NCBI RefSeq assembly: GCF_031583145.1
Contig: NZ_CP134050.1
Span: forward strand, 1,946,501-2,010,500
Length of the DNA stretch: 64,000 nt
Source: Brevibacillus brevis
GTDB lineage: Bacteria; Bacillota; Bacilli; Brevibacillales; Brevibacillaceae
Direction of reading: 5' to 3'
Shown: positions 1-7,928 of the stretch, in pieces
How the letters are laid out: every line of letters begins with the position of its first letter
Position numbering within the stretch: the first letter of the stretch is position 1
Position numbers and translations under genes: made by a program
The notes under the pieces: generated by a model
What the model saw: the letters and a program-made list of their open reading frames with translations, nothing else
Told to the model about the DNA's origin: nothing
The model's database searches: none

Positions 1-47
1 TGATTCTGCTGTTGAAACCGGAAGGACTATTCGGACGCAAAGCGTAA
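1..47 (+). CDS. livH: LivH permease, 3' end only (partial)
   Basis: Only the last 14 codons lie in the window, reading ILLLKPEGLFGRKA before the TAA at 45-47. This 'KPEGLFG' tail is typical of the C-terminus of LivH-type permeases of branched-chain amino acid ABC transporters. The assignment rests mainly on context: livM, livG and livF follow directly, with 12 bases between this stop and the livM start. Confidence 0.75.
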   Translation, partial: ILLLKPEGLFGRKA

Positions 48-59
48 GGAGGTGCACTC

Positions 60-1019
60 ATGGATATTTTGAATCCCTACAATTTACAAGTACTCACGTT
101 TATTCTATTAAACAGTATTCTGGCCATCAGTATTTACATCACGCTCTCCACCGGTCAGCTCTCGTTGGGACACGCCGGATTTATGAGCATCGGCGCCTTT
201 ACCGCGAGTATTTTGACGAAGCAGGCAGACATGCCGCTGTTTGTCGCCATCCTGATCGGAGGATTGGCAGCCGGTCTGATCGCGCTTCTCATCGGTGCAC
301 CTACACTGAAGCTGCACGGTTTGTACCTGGCGATCGCGACGCTCGGCTTTGGCGAAGTGATTCGCGTCATTTTCCTGAATATGAAAATTACGAACGGGGC
401 CCTTGGTCTCACCGGCCTGCAGTCTATCGGCAACTACCTGTACGATTTTGAGAAGGCGATGGGACTGAAGGCGCAGGCGGTCGGCGTCTCGGTCATGCAA
501 ATGAAGTCGCTCTCCACCTTTGTGTTCATGCTGCTGCTGTTTCTTGTCATCCTGTTCCTGACGCTGCGCCTGAACCGCTCACGCCTGGGACGCGCCTTTG
601 AAGCGATCAAGGCGGACGAGACGGCCGCCCGCGCCATGGGGCTGCAGGTCGCTTACTACAAAATGCTCGCGTTTATCATCGGCTCCGTCCTTGCGGGGAT
701 TTGCGGCGGCTTGTTCGCCCACATCACCACGACGATCACGCCGGACGATTTCAACTACCACAAGGTCGTAGAGATTTTGTCCTACGCGGTAATCGGAGGA
801 AGCGAAGTGGTCTGGGGACCATTGTTCGGTGCTCTGGTGCTCACGGCACTGCCTGAAGTCCTGCGCGGCCTCGCGGAATACAAGATGCTGATGTACGGCT
901 TGATCATGGTTGGTGTCATGGCGTTCCGTCCGCACGGCCTCATCGGCACGGACACGTTCCAAAAGCTGTTCCGCCGCCGCAAAGGCAAGACGGGAAATGA
1001 AGCGAAGGAGGGAATGTGA
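60..1019 (+). CDS. livM: Branched-chain amino acid ABC transporter permease LivM
   Basis: Encodes a 319-residue inner-membrane permease that would form the translocation channel with LivH for leucine, isoleucine, valine or a related amide. The sequence is strongly hydrophobic with about eight to ten membrane segments. It carries the family's 'STGQLSLGHAGFMSIGA' N-terminal motif, the 'ADETAARAMGL' cytoplasmic coupling loop for the ATPases near residue 185, and a 'RPHGLIG' C-terminal motif. The ATG at 60 follows AAGGAGGTG. It is the second gene of the liv operon and livG starts one base after its stop. The substrate is inferred; no binding protein is in view. Confidence 0.92.
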   Translation: MDILNPYNLQVLTFILLNSILAISIYITLSTGQLSLGHAGFMSIGAFTASILTKQADMPLFVAILIGGLAAGLIALLIGAPTLKLHGLYLAIATLGFGEVIRVIFLNMKITNGALGLTGLQSIGNYLYDFEKAMGLKAQAVGVSVMQMKSLSTFVFMLLLFLVILFLTLRLNRSRLGRAFEAIKADETAARAMGLQVAYYKMLAFIIGSVLAGICGGLFAHITTTITPDDFNYHKVVEILSYAVIGGSEVVWGPLFGALVLTALPEVLRGLAEYKMLMYGLIMVGVMAFRPHGLIGTDTFQKLFRRRKGKTGNEAKEGM

Positions 1020-1020
1020 C

Positions 1021-1781
1021 GTGCTACTGGAACTGACGAATGTAGGAAAAAGCTTCGGCGGGATCACTGCCCTGCGCGACGTTTCCTTCGGCGTGCGGGA
1101 AGGGGAGATCGTCGGCCTGATCGGACCGAACGGAGCAGGTAAAACAACGATCTTCAACATGGCGACGGGCATTTTTGCTCCGACGACCGGGACCTTCTCG
1201 TTTGCGGGGCAGCAGTTGAACGGCATGGCCCCGAACAAATTACCGAGATGGGCATTGCCCGGACGTTTCAAAATATTCGCCTCTTTGGACATATGAACGC
1301 GCTGGACAATGTGAAGATCGGCTGCCATTCCCGGATGAAGGCAGGCTTCTGGTCGTCGCTGCTTCGCACGCCGGCCCAGCGAGCCGAAGAGCGCGAGGTG
1401 GCGAAAAAGGCGGAGGCACTGCTCGAATTCGTCGGGCTGTCTGACGTGCGCGATGTACGCTCCGATACGCTGGCGTACGGGCAGCAGAGACGGCTGGAGA
1501 TCGCCCGCGCCTTGGCGACAGAGCCCAAGCTGCTCCTGCTGGATGAACCGGCAGCGGGGATGATCGAAAGCGAGACGGTAGCGCTGATGGAGCTGGTCCG
1601 GAAAATCCGCGACGACGGCGTCACAGTGCTCCTGGTCGAACACGACATGGGACTGGTCATGAACCTGTGCGACAAGGTCGTCTGCATCAACTTCGGCGTC
1701 AAGATCGCAGACGGCACGCCGGCGGAAGTGCAGACGAATCCGGACGTAATCGAAGCCTACCTCGGCAAGGAGGAGGAATAA
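1021..1781 (+). pseudogene. livG: Branched-chain amino acid ABC transporter ATPase LivG, frameshifted
   Basis: One of two ATPases of the liv transporter. It starts at GTG 1021 behind AAGGAGGGA. The first frame has Walker A 'GPNGAGKTT' and then runs into nonsense ending at 1296. The second frame picks up at 'MGIARTFQNIRLFG' (1248) and carries the signature-like 'LAYGQQRRLEIARAL' and Walker B 'LLLLDEPAAGM', ending at TAA 1779-1781. Restoring one A in the AAA at 1237-1239 gives the expected 'NKITEMGIARTFQ' junction, so a single-base deletion explains the break. Either the gene is broken or the base call is wrong. The intact flanking genes and lack of other damage favour a sequence error. Confidence 0.85.
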
Positions 1782-1784
1782 CGC

Positions 1785-2498
1785 ATGCTGAGCATACAAA
1801 ACTTGACGACTTCCTACGGGCAGATCAAAGCGATCCGGGGAATTTCCCTGGAAGTGCCGGAGGGCAAGATCGTCTCGCTGATCGGGGCGAACGGAGCGGG
1901 CAAGACGACCACGATGCGGACGATCGCGGGACAGCTGAGACCGGAGAGCGGCAGCATCGTCTTTCGCGGCCAGCGCATCGATGGAGCAAAACCGCATCAG
2001 ATCGTCAGCACCGGGCTTGCGCTCGTGCCGGAAGGCCGTGCGATTCTCGGGAAGATGACCGTGCTGGAAAACCTGGAGATGGGCGCCTTCCAGCGCAAAG
2101 ATGCACAGGGGATCAAGGACGACATGGAAAAGATGATGGCCTGGTTCCCCATCCTGAAGGAACGTCTGACGCAGCTCGGAGGGACGATGTCGGGCGGCCA
2201 GCAGCAAATGCTGGCGATTGCCCGGGCGCTGATGTCCCGCCCCAAGCTGCTTTTGCTGGACGAGCCATCCATGGGGCTGGCGCCGATCGTCGTGGCCGAC
2301 ATCTTCAAGGTCATCAAGCAGATCAATGCGGAAGGCACCACGGTTCTCATCGTCGAGCAGAATGTGAAACAGGCGCTGAAGATCGCCGATTACGGCTACG
2401 TGCTGGAAGCCGGCCAGATCGTGCTGGATGGCACAGCCGAATCGCTTCTGAACGACGAGCGGGTCAAAGAGGCTTATTTGGGCGGACGAAAGCATTAA
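1785..2498 (+). CDS. livF: Branched-chain amino acid ABC transporter ATPase LivF
   Basis: A 237-residue cytoplasmic ATPase that pairs with LivG to power uptake. Walker A is 'GANGAGKTT' near residue 37, the signature is 'MSGGQQQMLAIARALM' near 137, and Walker B is 'LLLLDEPSMGLAP' near 155. The 'VPEGRAILGKMTVLENL' segment is characteristic of LivF rather than LivG. It begins 3 bases after the livG stop and ends the operon before a hairpin terminator. Confidence 0.94.
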   Translation: MLSIQNLTTSYGQIKAIRGISLEVPEGKIVSLIGANGAGKTTTMRTIAGQLRPESGSIVFRGQRIDGAKPHQIVSTGLALVPEGRAILGKMTVLENLEMGAFQRKDAQGIKDDMEKMMAWFPILKERLTQLGGTMSGGQQQMLAIARALMSRPKLLLLDEPSMGLAPIVVADIFKVIKQINAEGTTVLIVEQNVKQALKIADYGYVLEAGQIVLDGTAESLLNDERVKEAYLGGRKH

Positions 2499-2516
2499 GA
2501 AAACGAACGCAGTGCA

Positions 2517-2553
2517 GAAACTGTCGCCATTCCCATCGGCGGCAGTTTTTTTC
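2517..2553 (+). terminator. Rho-independent terminator of the liv operon
   Basis: The stem pairs CTGTCGCC with GGCGGCAG (one G-U pair) and is followed by seven T residues. It lies 20 bases past the livF stop. Confidence 0.85.
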
Positions 2554-2631
2554 GCGTTCAATCCGTGGTAACATGGAAATGGAACGTATATTCCTATCGG
2601 GTTTGGTAAAAGGAAGGGGGCATATCGTCCC

Positions 2632-2883
2632 ATGGCAGAAGCAATGTCGCGAGAACAAAAAGAGTATCTCGTGTCACAGGTCCAGCGATACTTCCACGAG
2701 CAGCGTGGAGAAGAACTGGGAAATCTGGAAACGGAAGAACTCATCGATTTTTTCTGGAAGCAGCTCGGCCCGCTCCTCTACAATCTGGGGGTGCAGGATT
2801 GCCGCACGCTGATGCTGGAGAGGTTTGCTTCCCTGGAAGACGAGCTGTACGTGCTGGAAAAGCCGCTCGCATCCAAGCGGTAA
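2632..2883 (+). CDS. DUF2164 family protein
   Basis: An 83-residue cytoplasmic protein of unknown role. Features that match DUF2164 are the N-terminal 'VQRYFHEQRGEELGNLETEE' stretch, 'LIDFFWKQLGPLLYNLGVQD' and the usual length of about 80 residues. The ATG at 2632 lies 11 bases after AAGGAAGGGGG. It sits between the liv terminator and uvrC with a 39-base gap to uvrC, so the two could be co-transcribed. No function should be inferred from the family. Confidence 0.8.
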   Translation: MAEAMSREQKEYLVSQVQRYFHEQRGEELGNLETEELIDFFWKQLGPLLYNLGVQDCRTLMLERFASLEDELYVLEKPLASKR

Positions 2884-2922
2884 GCTGGCCTCGAATCATT
2901 CACGCAAAAGGAGGGAGCAGCC

Positions 2923-4704
2923 CTGAACAGCTCCTTGAAAGATAAACTGGCTGTGCTGCCGGAGAAGCCAGGCTGCTACCTGATGAAAAACGCGAGCGGG
3001 GACATCATTTACGTCGGAAAGGCAAAAGTCCTGAAGAACCGCGTCCGCTCGTATTTCACCGGCAGCCATGACGGGAAGACCCAGCTGCTTGTCAGCGAGA
3101 TAGTCGATTTCGAATATATCGTCGTCTCCTCGGCGATTGAAGCCCTGGTGCTGGAGTGCAACCTGATCAAGCAGCACAACCCGCGCTACAACGTCATGCT
3201 GAGGGATGACAAGACGTATCCCTATATCAAAATCACCAATGAAAAACAGCCCCGCCTGGAAATCACCCGCAAGGTCGTCAAGGACAAAGCCCGTTACTTC
3301 GGGCCGTATCCAAACGCGGGAGCGGCTTCCGAAGTGAAGAAGCTGCTCGATCGGCTGTATCCGCTGCGCAAGTGCCGCACGATGCCCAAGCAGGTCTGCC
3401 TGTACTACCACATGGGCCAATGCCTGGCTCCTTGCGTGCAGGAGGTCCCGGCCGAGGAGAATCAGCGTCTCGTGGAAGCCATCAGCAAGTTCCTCGACGG
3501 CGGACACGAGGAAATGAAGCAGGAGCTGACCGAGAAAATGATGCAGGCCGCGGAAAACATGGAGTTCGAGCGCGCCAAGGAGTACCGCGATCAGATCAAG
3601 AGCATCGAAGCCGTCATGGAAAAGCAGAAGGTGACGCTCACCGATACGACAGACCGAGACATCATCGGCTATGCCGTGGAGAAAGGCTGGATGTGCGTTC
3701 AGGTCTTTTACATGCGCCAGGGGAAAATGATTGAGCGGGACACGACCTCCTTCCCCTATTACGGAGACGAAGCGGAAGATTTCATGTCGTACGTCAGCCA
3801 GTTTTACTACGACAAGCAAAACGCCCTGCCCAAAGAAATCCTTCTGCCGGAGGAAAGCGATACCGAGCTCCTCGGCGAGTGGCTGGGAGTCAAGGTAGTC
3901 GCTCCCAAGCGGAGCAAGAAGCGGGAGCTCGTGAAGATGGCGTCCGAAAACGCCCGGATCGCCCTCCAGGAGAAATTCGCCCTGATGTCCAAGGACGACG
4001 CCCGCACCATTCAGGCGGTCCACAATCTGGGGCACATTCTCGGCATCGGCACGCCAAACCGGATCGAGGCGTTCGACAACTCCAACATCCAAGGGACGGA
4101 GCCAGTCTCCGCGATGGTCGTCTTTACCGATGGCCGGCCGGACAAAAGGGAATACCGCAAGTTCAAGATCAAGACCGTGGAAGGGCCGGACGACTACGGC
4201 TCCATGCGGGAGGTCATCCGCCGCCGCTACACGCGCTTGCTCAAGGAGAACGGACCCATGCCCGACCTGATCGTGATCGACGGCGGCAGAGGGCAAATCA
4301 GCGCCGCCATGGACGTGCTGGAAAACGAGCTGGGCTTGTACATTCCTGTCTGCGGTCTGGCCAAGGACGAGAAGCACCGGACGGCGCAGCTGATGTTCGG
4401 CGACCCGCCCGAGCCTGTCGAGCTGAAGCGGGACAGCTACGAATTCTACCTCCTGCAGCGCGTCCAGGACGAGGTGCACCGATTCGCGATCACCTTTCAC
4501 CGCCAGTCGCGCTCGAAGACGATGCTCTCCTCTCAGCTCGACGATATTCCGGGCATCGGGGAAAAGCGCCGCAAGCTGTTGTTTACGCACTTTGGCTCCT
4601 TGAAAAAAATGCGGGAAGCGACGGTGGAAGACTTCCGGCAATTGGGAATCGGAGACAAGCTCGCCAAGGAGATCATTTCCCATCTGCGCAAACTGGAATC
4701 GTGA
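2923..4704 (+). CDS. uvrC: UvrABC excinuclease subunit C, probable CTG start
   Basis: The nuclease of nucleotide excision repair, cutting on both sides of a UvrAB-marked lesion. It has an N-terminal GIY-YIG domain ('[19 protein letters not shown]', near residue 15), a cysteine patch near 150, a UVR helix ('[20 protein letters not shown]', near 210), an RNase H-like C-terminal nuclease with '[20 protein letters not shown]', and a final helix-hairpin-helix ('[15 protein letters not shown]'). The first ordinary start in frame is TTG 2935, but it lies about 20 bases from the only good ribosome site (AAAGGAGGG, 2907-2915). CTG 2923 is correctly spaced and gives an '[13 protein letters not shown]' start that lines up with B. 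subtilis UvrC as I recall it. The protein from CTG is 593 residues, normal for the family. Confidence 0.95.
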   Translation: MNSSLKDKLAVLPEKPGCYLMKNASGDIIYVGKAKVLKNRVRSYFTGSHDGKTQLLVSEIVDFEYIVVSSAIEALVLECNLIKQHNPRYNVMLRDDKTYPYIKITNEKQPRLEITRKVVKDKARYFGPYPNAGAASEVKKLLDRLYPLRKCRTMPKQVCLYYHMGQCLAPCVQEVPAEENQRLVEAISKFLDGGHEEMKQELTEKMMQAAENMEFERAKEYRDQIKSIEAVMEKQKVTLTDTTDRDIIGYAVEKGWMCVQVFYMRQGKMIERDTTSFPYYGDEAEDFMSYVSQFYYDKQNALPKEILLPEESDTELLGEWLGVKVVAPKRSKKRELVKMASENARIALQEKFALMSKDDARTIQAVHNLGHILGIGTPNRIEAFDNSNIQGTEPVSAMVVFTDGRPDKREYRKFKIKTVEGPDDYGSMREVIRRRYTRLLKENGPMPDLIVIDGGRGQISAAMDVLENELGLYIPVCGLAKDEKHRTAQLMFGDPPEPVELKRDSYEFYLLQRVQDEVHRFAITFHRQSRSKTMLSSQLDDIPGIGEKRRKLLFTHFGSLKKMREATVEDFRQLGIGDKLAKEIISHLRKLES

Positions 4705-4774
4705 CAGCCTGGCAAAAACCGATTGATCCTCTCCCTGCTCCGTGATATAATGCGATTCAAACAGAATAGTTAGC

Positions 4775-4985
4775 CTCACTTCCATAATGGAGTGAGGTAG
4801 AGGCGCGAAAACCAAGAGTACCTCCCTGAGATCGGGTGTCTGTGAAGGGTGCGGGAAAGGGGAATTCGCCGAAGTGTGGAGAAGGACCCGCTTTTCTCCA
4901 TGCTGGGTCTGCGTTGAACAAGCGCAGGACTGTCATCTGTGCAATCACCGTTGCCAGATGGAGAGCTATCTCACGGTGCGATAGT
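4775..4985 (+). promoter_or_regulatory. Lysine riboswitch (L box) before lysC
   Basis: The leader contains L-box hallmarks in order: 'GTGAGGTAGAGGCGCGAA', an 'AAGAGTA' element, a 'GGGAAAGGGGAATTCGCCGAAG' region (read as GGGAAAGG then CGCCGAAG), 'GCTGGGTCTG', and a closing 'GAGCTATCTCAC' that pairs with the first GTGAGGTAG to form P1. Lysine binding is known to favour a terminator in this class. Exact edges are approximate. The downstream gene is an aspartokinase, the expected target. Confidence 0.88.
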
Positions 4986-5065
4986 GCGAGTCATGACGCT
5001 CATTTTGTCATGCAGCGCGCTGTCCGCGTGTATTGGAAGGGAGGAACCGGGATGTCGAAACAATA

Positions 5066-5103
5066 GGCAGCGGCAGGTACTATTCCTTGTCGGTGCCTTT
5101 TTT
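5066..5103 (+). terminator. Riboswitch-controlled terminator of lysC
   Basis: The stem pairs GGCA...CGGC (5066-5074) with GTCG...TGCC (5089-5097), with one G-G mismatch, and is followed by a run of six or more T. It lies between the L-box aptamer and lysC, the expected place for the expression platform. A tiny reading frame with a good ribosome site (ATG TCG AAA CAA TAG, 5052-5066) ends exactly at its first base. Confidence 0.8.
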
Positions 5104-5213
5104 ATCAATAGGGAGTTCGCAGTATATCGCTTTACCCATAGAGAAAACATAAACCATACGAATGGATAAAAACTACCAACGAATTGGATAAACGGAAAAG
5201 GGAGAGAAGCCGC

Positions 5214-6455
5214 ATGGGGTTGATCGTGCAAAAATACGGGGGAACCTCCGTAGGTACCATTGAGCGAATTTTGCGAGTAGCGGACCGGATTATCAGCTAC
5301 AAAGAAGAGGGACACGATATCGTCGTAGTGGTCTCCGCCATGGGGAAATCCACGGATGTGCTGGTGGATATGGCCAAACAGATCACGGCGTACCCGTCCG
5401 AGCGCGAAATGGATATGCTGCTGACCACGGGGGAGCAGGTATCGATTGCGCTTTTGGCGATGGCGCTGAACACGAAAGGCTACGACGCGATTTCGCTGAC
5501 GGGCTGGCAGGCGGGAGTCACAACAGAATCCATCCACGGACGGGCGCGGATCCAGAAAATCGATACGGACCGGATTCACTCCGAGCTGGGACGGGGGCGC
5601 GTCGTCATCGTCGCGGGCTTCCAGGGCATCAGTGAAGAGGGCGAAATCACGACGCTGGGGCGCGGCGGGTCGGATACGTCGGCAGTGGCGCTGGCGGCCA
5701 GCCTGAATGCCGAGAAATGCGAAATTTTCACGGATGTCTCCGGTGTCTACACGGCAGACCCGCGGGTTGTTCCGGCTGCGAGCAAGCTGGACAGCATTTC
5801 GTACGACGAGATGCTCGAGCTGGCGAATCTCGGAGCGGGAGTCTTGCATCCGCGTTCGGTAGAGGCCGCAAAAAAATACAAGGTACGGCTGGTGGTCCGC
5901 TCCAGCTTTACCGCCGAAGAGGGTACGTACGTAGAGGAGGTTGCCAATATGGAAACAGGAAGAGTGGTAAGTGGCGTCGCACATGACGAGGACGTCGCAA
6001 AAATTACAGTGGTCGGGATGCCAGCAAAGGTAGGTACGCTCTCCCGCCTGTTCAATACGCTGGCGGATCATCAGGTGAATGTGGACATCATCATTCAGAG
6101 CTCGTACGACGCAGCGGTGACGAACATTTCCTTCACGGTAGACGCTGACGATCTGAAGAAGGCGCTGGACACCCTGCAGCAGCATCAGGCAGCCCTCGGC
6201 TTCGAGAAAGTAGACTACGAGCAAGGCTTGACGAAAGTATCCATCGTCGGCTCCGGCATGGTGAACAACCCGGGGGTAGCGGCAGAGATGTTCCGCGTGC
6301 TCGCTGAACAAGAAATTTCTATTAAAATGGTGTCCACATCGGATATCAAGGTTTCCTGCGTCATTCCGGCCGAACTGACCGAGCTCGCTGTCCGCAGCCT
6401 GCATACCGCCTACGGGCTGGATGTTGCCGAGACAGCTGTAGTCCACGGCTTGTAA
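5214..6455 (+). CDS. lysC: Aspartate kinase, lysine-regulated type
   Basis: Catalyses ATP-dependent phosphorylation of L-aspartate, the first step to lysine, diaminopimelate, threonine and methionine. The N-terminal 'GLIVQKYGGTSVG' nucleotide/aspartate site, 'TTGEQVS' near residue 70 and 'GRGGSDTSAVALAA' near 155 are all present. Two C-terminal ACT domains follow ('KITVVGMPAKVGTLSRLF' and 'KVSIVGSGMVNNPGVAAEMF'). The start is ATG 5214, 413 residues, behind AAAGGGAGAGAAG; an upstream in-frame TTG at 5184 lacks a site. The L box supports lysine control at RNA level, and the ACT domains suggest allosteric control. Confidence 0.95.
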   Translation: MGLIVQKYGGTSVGTIERILRVADRIISYKEEGHDIVVVVSAMGKSTDVLVDMAKQITAYPSEREMDMLLTTGEQVSIALLAMALNTKGYDAISLTGWQAGVTTESIHGRARIQKIDTDRIHSELGRGRVVIVAGFQGISEEGEITTLGRGGSDTSAVALAASLNAEKCEIFTDVSGVYTADPRVVPAASKLDSISYDEMLELANLGAGVLHPRSVEAAKKYKVRLVVRSSFTAEEGTYVEEVANMETGRVVSGVAHDEDVAKITVVGMPAKVGTLSRLFNTLADHQVNVDIIIQSSYDAAVTNISFTVDADDLKKALDTLQQHQAALGFEKVDYEQGLTKVSIVGSGMVNNPGVAAEMFRVLAEQEISIKMVSTSDIKVSCVIPAELTELAVRSLHTAYGLDVAETAVVHGL

Positions 6456-6483
6456 GGGCAAGGAGAATACGAGGACCACTACT

Positions 6484-6516
6484 CCCCTCTTCCCCACCGA
6501 GGAAGAGGGGTTTTCC
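6484..6516 (+). terminator. Terminator after lysC
   Basis: A perfect 10-bp stem CCCCTCTTCC / GGAAGAGGGG with a 7-base loop and TTTT tail, 29 bases past the lysC stop. The convergent yslB gene ends just beyond, so it may serve mainly lysC. Confidence 0.85.
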
Positions 6517-6532
6517 ATGCGTACGCTCCCGG

Positions 6533-6979
6533 TCAATGGGTGGCGATGATGCGGATATCGCTTTTTTTCTCCAGCATCAGCTCGGCAGTGGTTTCTCTCT
6601 CCCGCCACACCTCGATGGCGCCGGCTACAATCCCGCATTCCAGCGAGAGGGTGCGGCTCAGCCTCTCTTCCGGCATGTAATGGAACATGGCATGGGAGAG
6701 CTTGTAGTGGACGCGCTGCTCGCTATCCTCCACCAGGTCCAGCTGGCCAAGCCCGAGGCGCATGAACGGCAGGACGATTCCGGCAGCCGAACGGATCGGA
6801 ATCTTGCGTCCGATGTCTTTCCCGAGCCAGTAAAGAATGGCGCTCTCGCTATCTCCAAGCAGGCTGCTTGTGAGCGTCTCTCGAAATAGATGATAGCCGA
6901 GGTAAGGCATATTCATTCTCTCTGCATAGGCGATGGACTCTTGCGGCAGAAGCGCTGCTAGTTGGTCAGTCTCCTTCAT
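6533..6979 (-). CDS. yslB: YslB family protein (DUF2507)
   Basis: A 148-residue cytoplasmic protein of the DUF2507 family, the same length as B. subtilis YslB as I recall it. Typical segments are 'LLGDSESAILYWLGKDIGRK' and 'FELS-like' core 'VHYKLSHAMFHYMPE'. The start chosen is ATG 6979, preceded by GGAGGGAGCAC; an upstream in-frame extension to 7183 lacks a ribosome site and covers the sdh promoter. Position between lysC/uvrC and sdhCAB is conserved in Bacillales. Function unknown. Confidence 0.85.
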   Translation of the reverse strand: MKETDQLAALLPQESIAYAERMNMPYLGYHLFRETLTSSLLGDSESAILYWLGKDIGRKIPIRSAAGIVLPFMRLGLGQLDLVEDSEQRVHYKLSHAMFHYMPEERLSRTLSLECGIVAGAIEVWRERETTAELMLEKKSDIRIIATH

Positions 6980-7097
6980 CGTGCTCCCTCCTGTCTGTAC
7001 TAGATTATGAGGAAGCGATGTTTTTATGACAGAATAGTAGAAAAATATCGCCTTTAGGAAAGTTTGATCTATCAATGGATTTAGTCTATTCACTGTC

Positions 7098-7126
7098 TTG
7101 ACGCTCTTTGAGTACAGGAGTACAAT
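7098..7126 (+). promoter_or_regulatory. Probable sigma-A promoter of sdhCAB
   Basis: TTGACG (7098-7103), a 17-base spacer and TACAAT (7121-7126) closely match a vegetative promoter. It would give a leader of about 165 bases before sdhC. Long sdh leaders are known in Bacillus, but no specific regulator site was identified here. Confidence 0.6.
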
Positions 7127-7298
7127 TGTTTTGGTCAAAGTTTTGCCCAACTTTTTTCCGTGTTCTGACACATTTCGACACACATAGACGTTGCAGTGGA
7201 GAGAAGCATGTCATGTCTAATGGATGAATCAATGGGTTAGGATATGGGAGAAAGATCTATCAAAAGAGAGTTACATACATTGAAAGGGGGACCATAGT

Positions 7299-7910
7299 AT
7301 GGCGAAAGGCCATAGCTTTCTCAGTCACAAGCTGCACTCACTTCTTGGTTTGTTTCCAATCGGGCTGTTTCTGCTGTTCCACTTGACAGCAAACTATCAG
7401 GCAACCCGTGGAGCGGAAGCGTTCAATAGTACGGTCAGCGCGATTGAATCCGTTCCAATTCTGCTCGTAGTTGAATTCGTATTCATCTACATTCCGATCC
7501 TGTTTCACGCGATCTACGGTATCTACATTGCCTTCCAGGCAAAGCAAAACGTAGGGAACTTCGGCTACTTCCGGAACCATATGTTCCTGTGGCAACGGGT
7601 AACAGGTATCATCACGCTCATTTTCATTGTCTGGCACGTTTGGGAAACTCGCATCCAAAAAGCGATGGGAGCAACTGTTGACTTCGATATGATGGCGAAC
7701 ATTTTCAGCAGCCCTGCGATGATCGTGTTCTATGCAATCGGGATCATCAGCACCGTGTTCCACTTCTCCAACGGTATTTGGTCGTTCCTGGTTCACTGGG
7801 GGATTACCGTGGGACCGCGTTCCCAACGCGTAGCTACCTGGTTCACCCTGATTGTATTCGTAGTAGTAACCTACATCGGCCTGCGTGCGATGTCGGCTTT
7901 CATTGTATAG
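7299..7910 (+). CDS. sdhC: Succinate dehydrogenase cytochrome b558 subunit
   Basis: A 203-residue integral membrane protein that anchors the SdhAB dimer and carries haem, passing electrons from succinate to menaquinone. Five hydrophobic segments are visible. Histidines suited to haem ligation lie in 'HSFLSHKLHSLLGL', 'LFHLTANYQ', 'ILFHAIYGIYI', 'FIVWHVWETR' and 'TVFHFSNGIWSFLVHWG'. The ATG follows AAAGGGGG. First gene of sdhCAB, with an 18-base gap to sdhA. Confidence 0.95.
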   Translation: MAKGHSFLSHKLHSLLGLFPIGLFLLFHLTANYQATRGAEAFNSTVSAIESVPILLVVEFVFIYIPILFHAIYGIYIAFQAKQNVGNFGYFRNHMFLWQRVTGIITLIFIVWHVWETRIQKAMGATVDFDMMANIFSSPAMIVFYAIGIISTVFHFSNGIWSFLVHWGITVGPRSQRVATWFTLIVFVVVTYIGLRAMSAFIV

Positions 7911-7928
7911 GGATAGGGGGACTTTACT

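Noticed and set aside
579..2744. 721-codon minus-strand frame opposite the liv genes
   Set aside because: It overlaps well-supported plus-strand genes, has no ribosome site and no protein-like domains. Long antisense frames are common in GC-rich coding DNA.
4757..5169. Small open frames in the lysC leader
   Set aside because: They lie inside the L-box aptamer and expression platform, and their codons follow RNA structure rather than protein composition.
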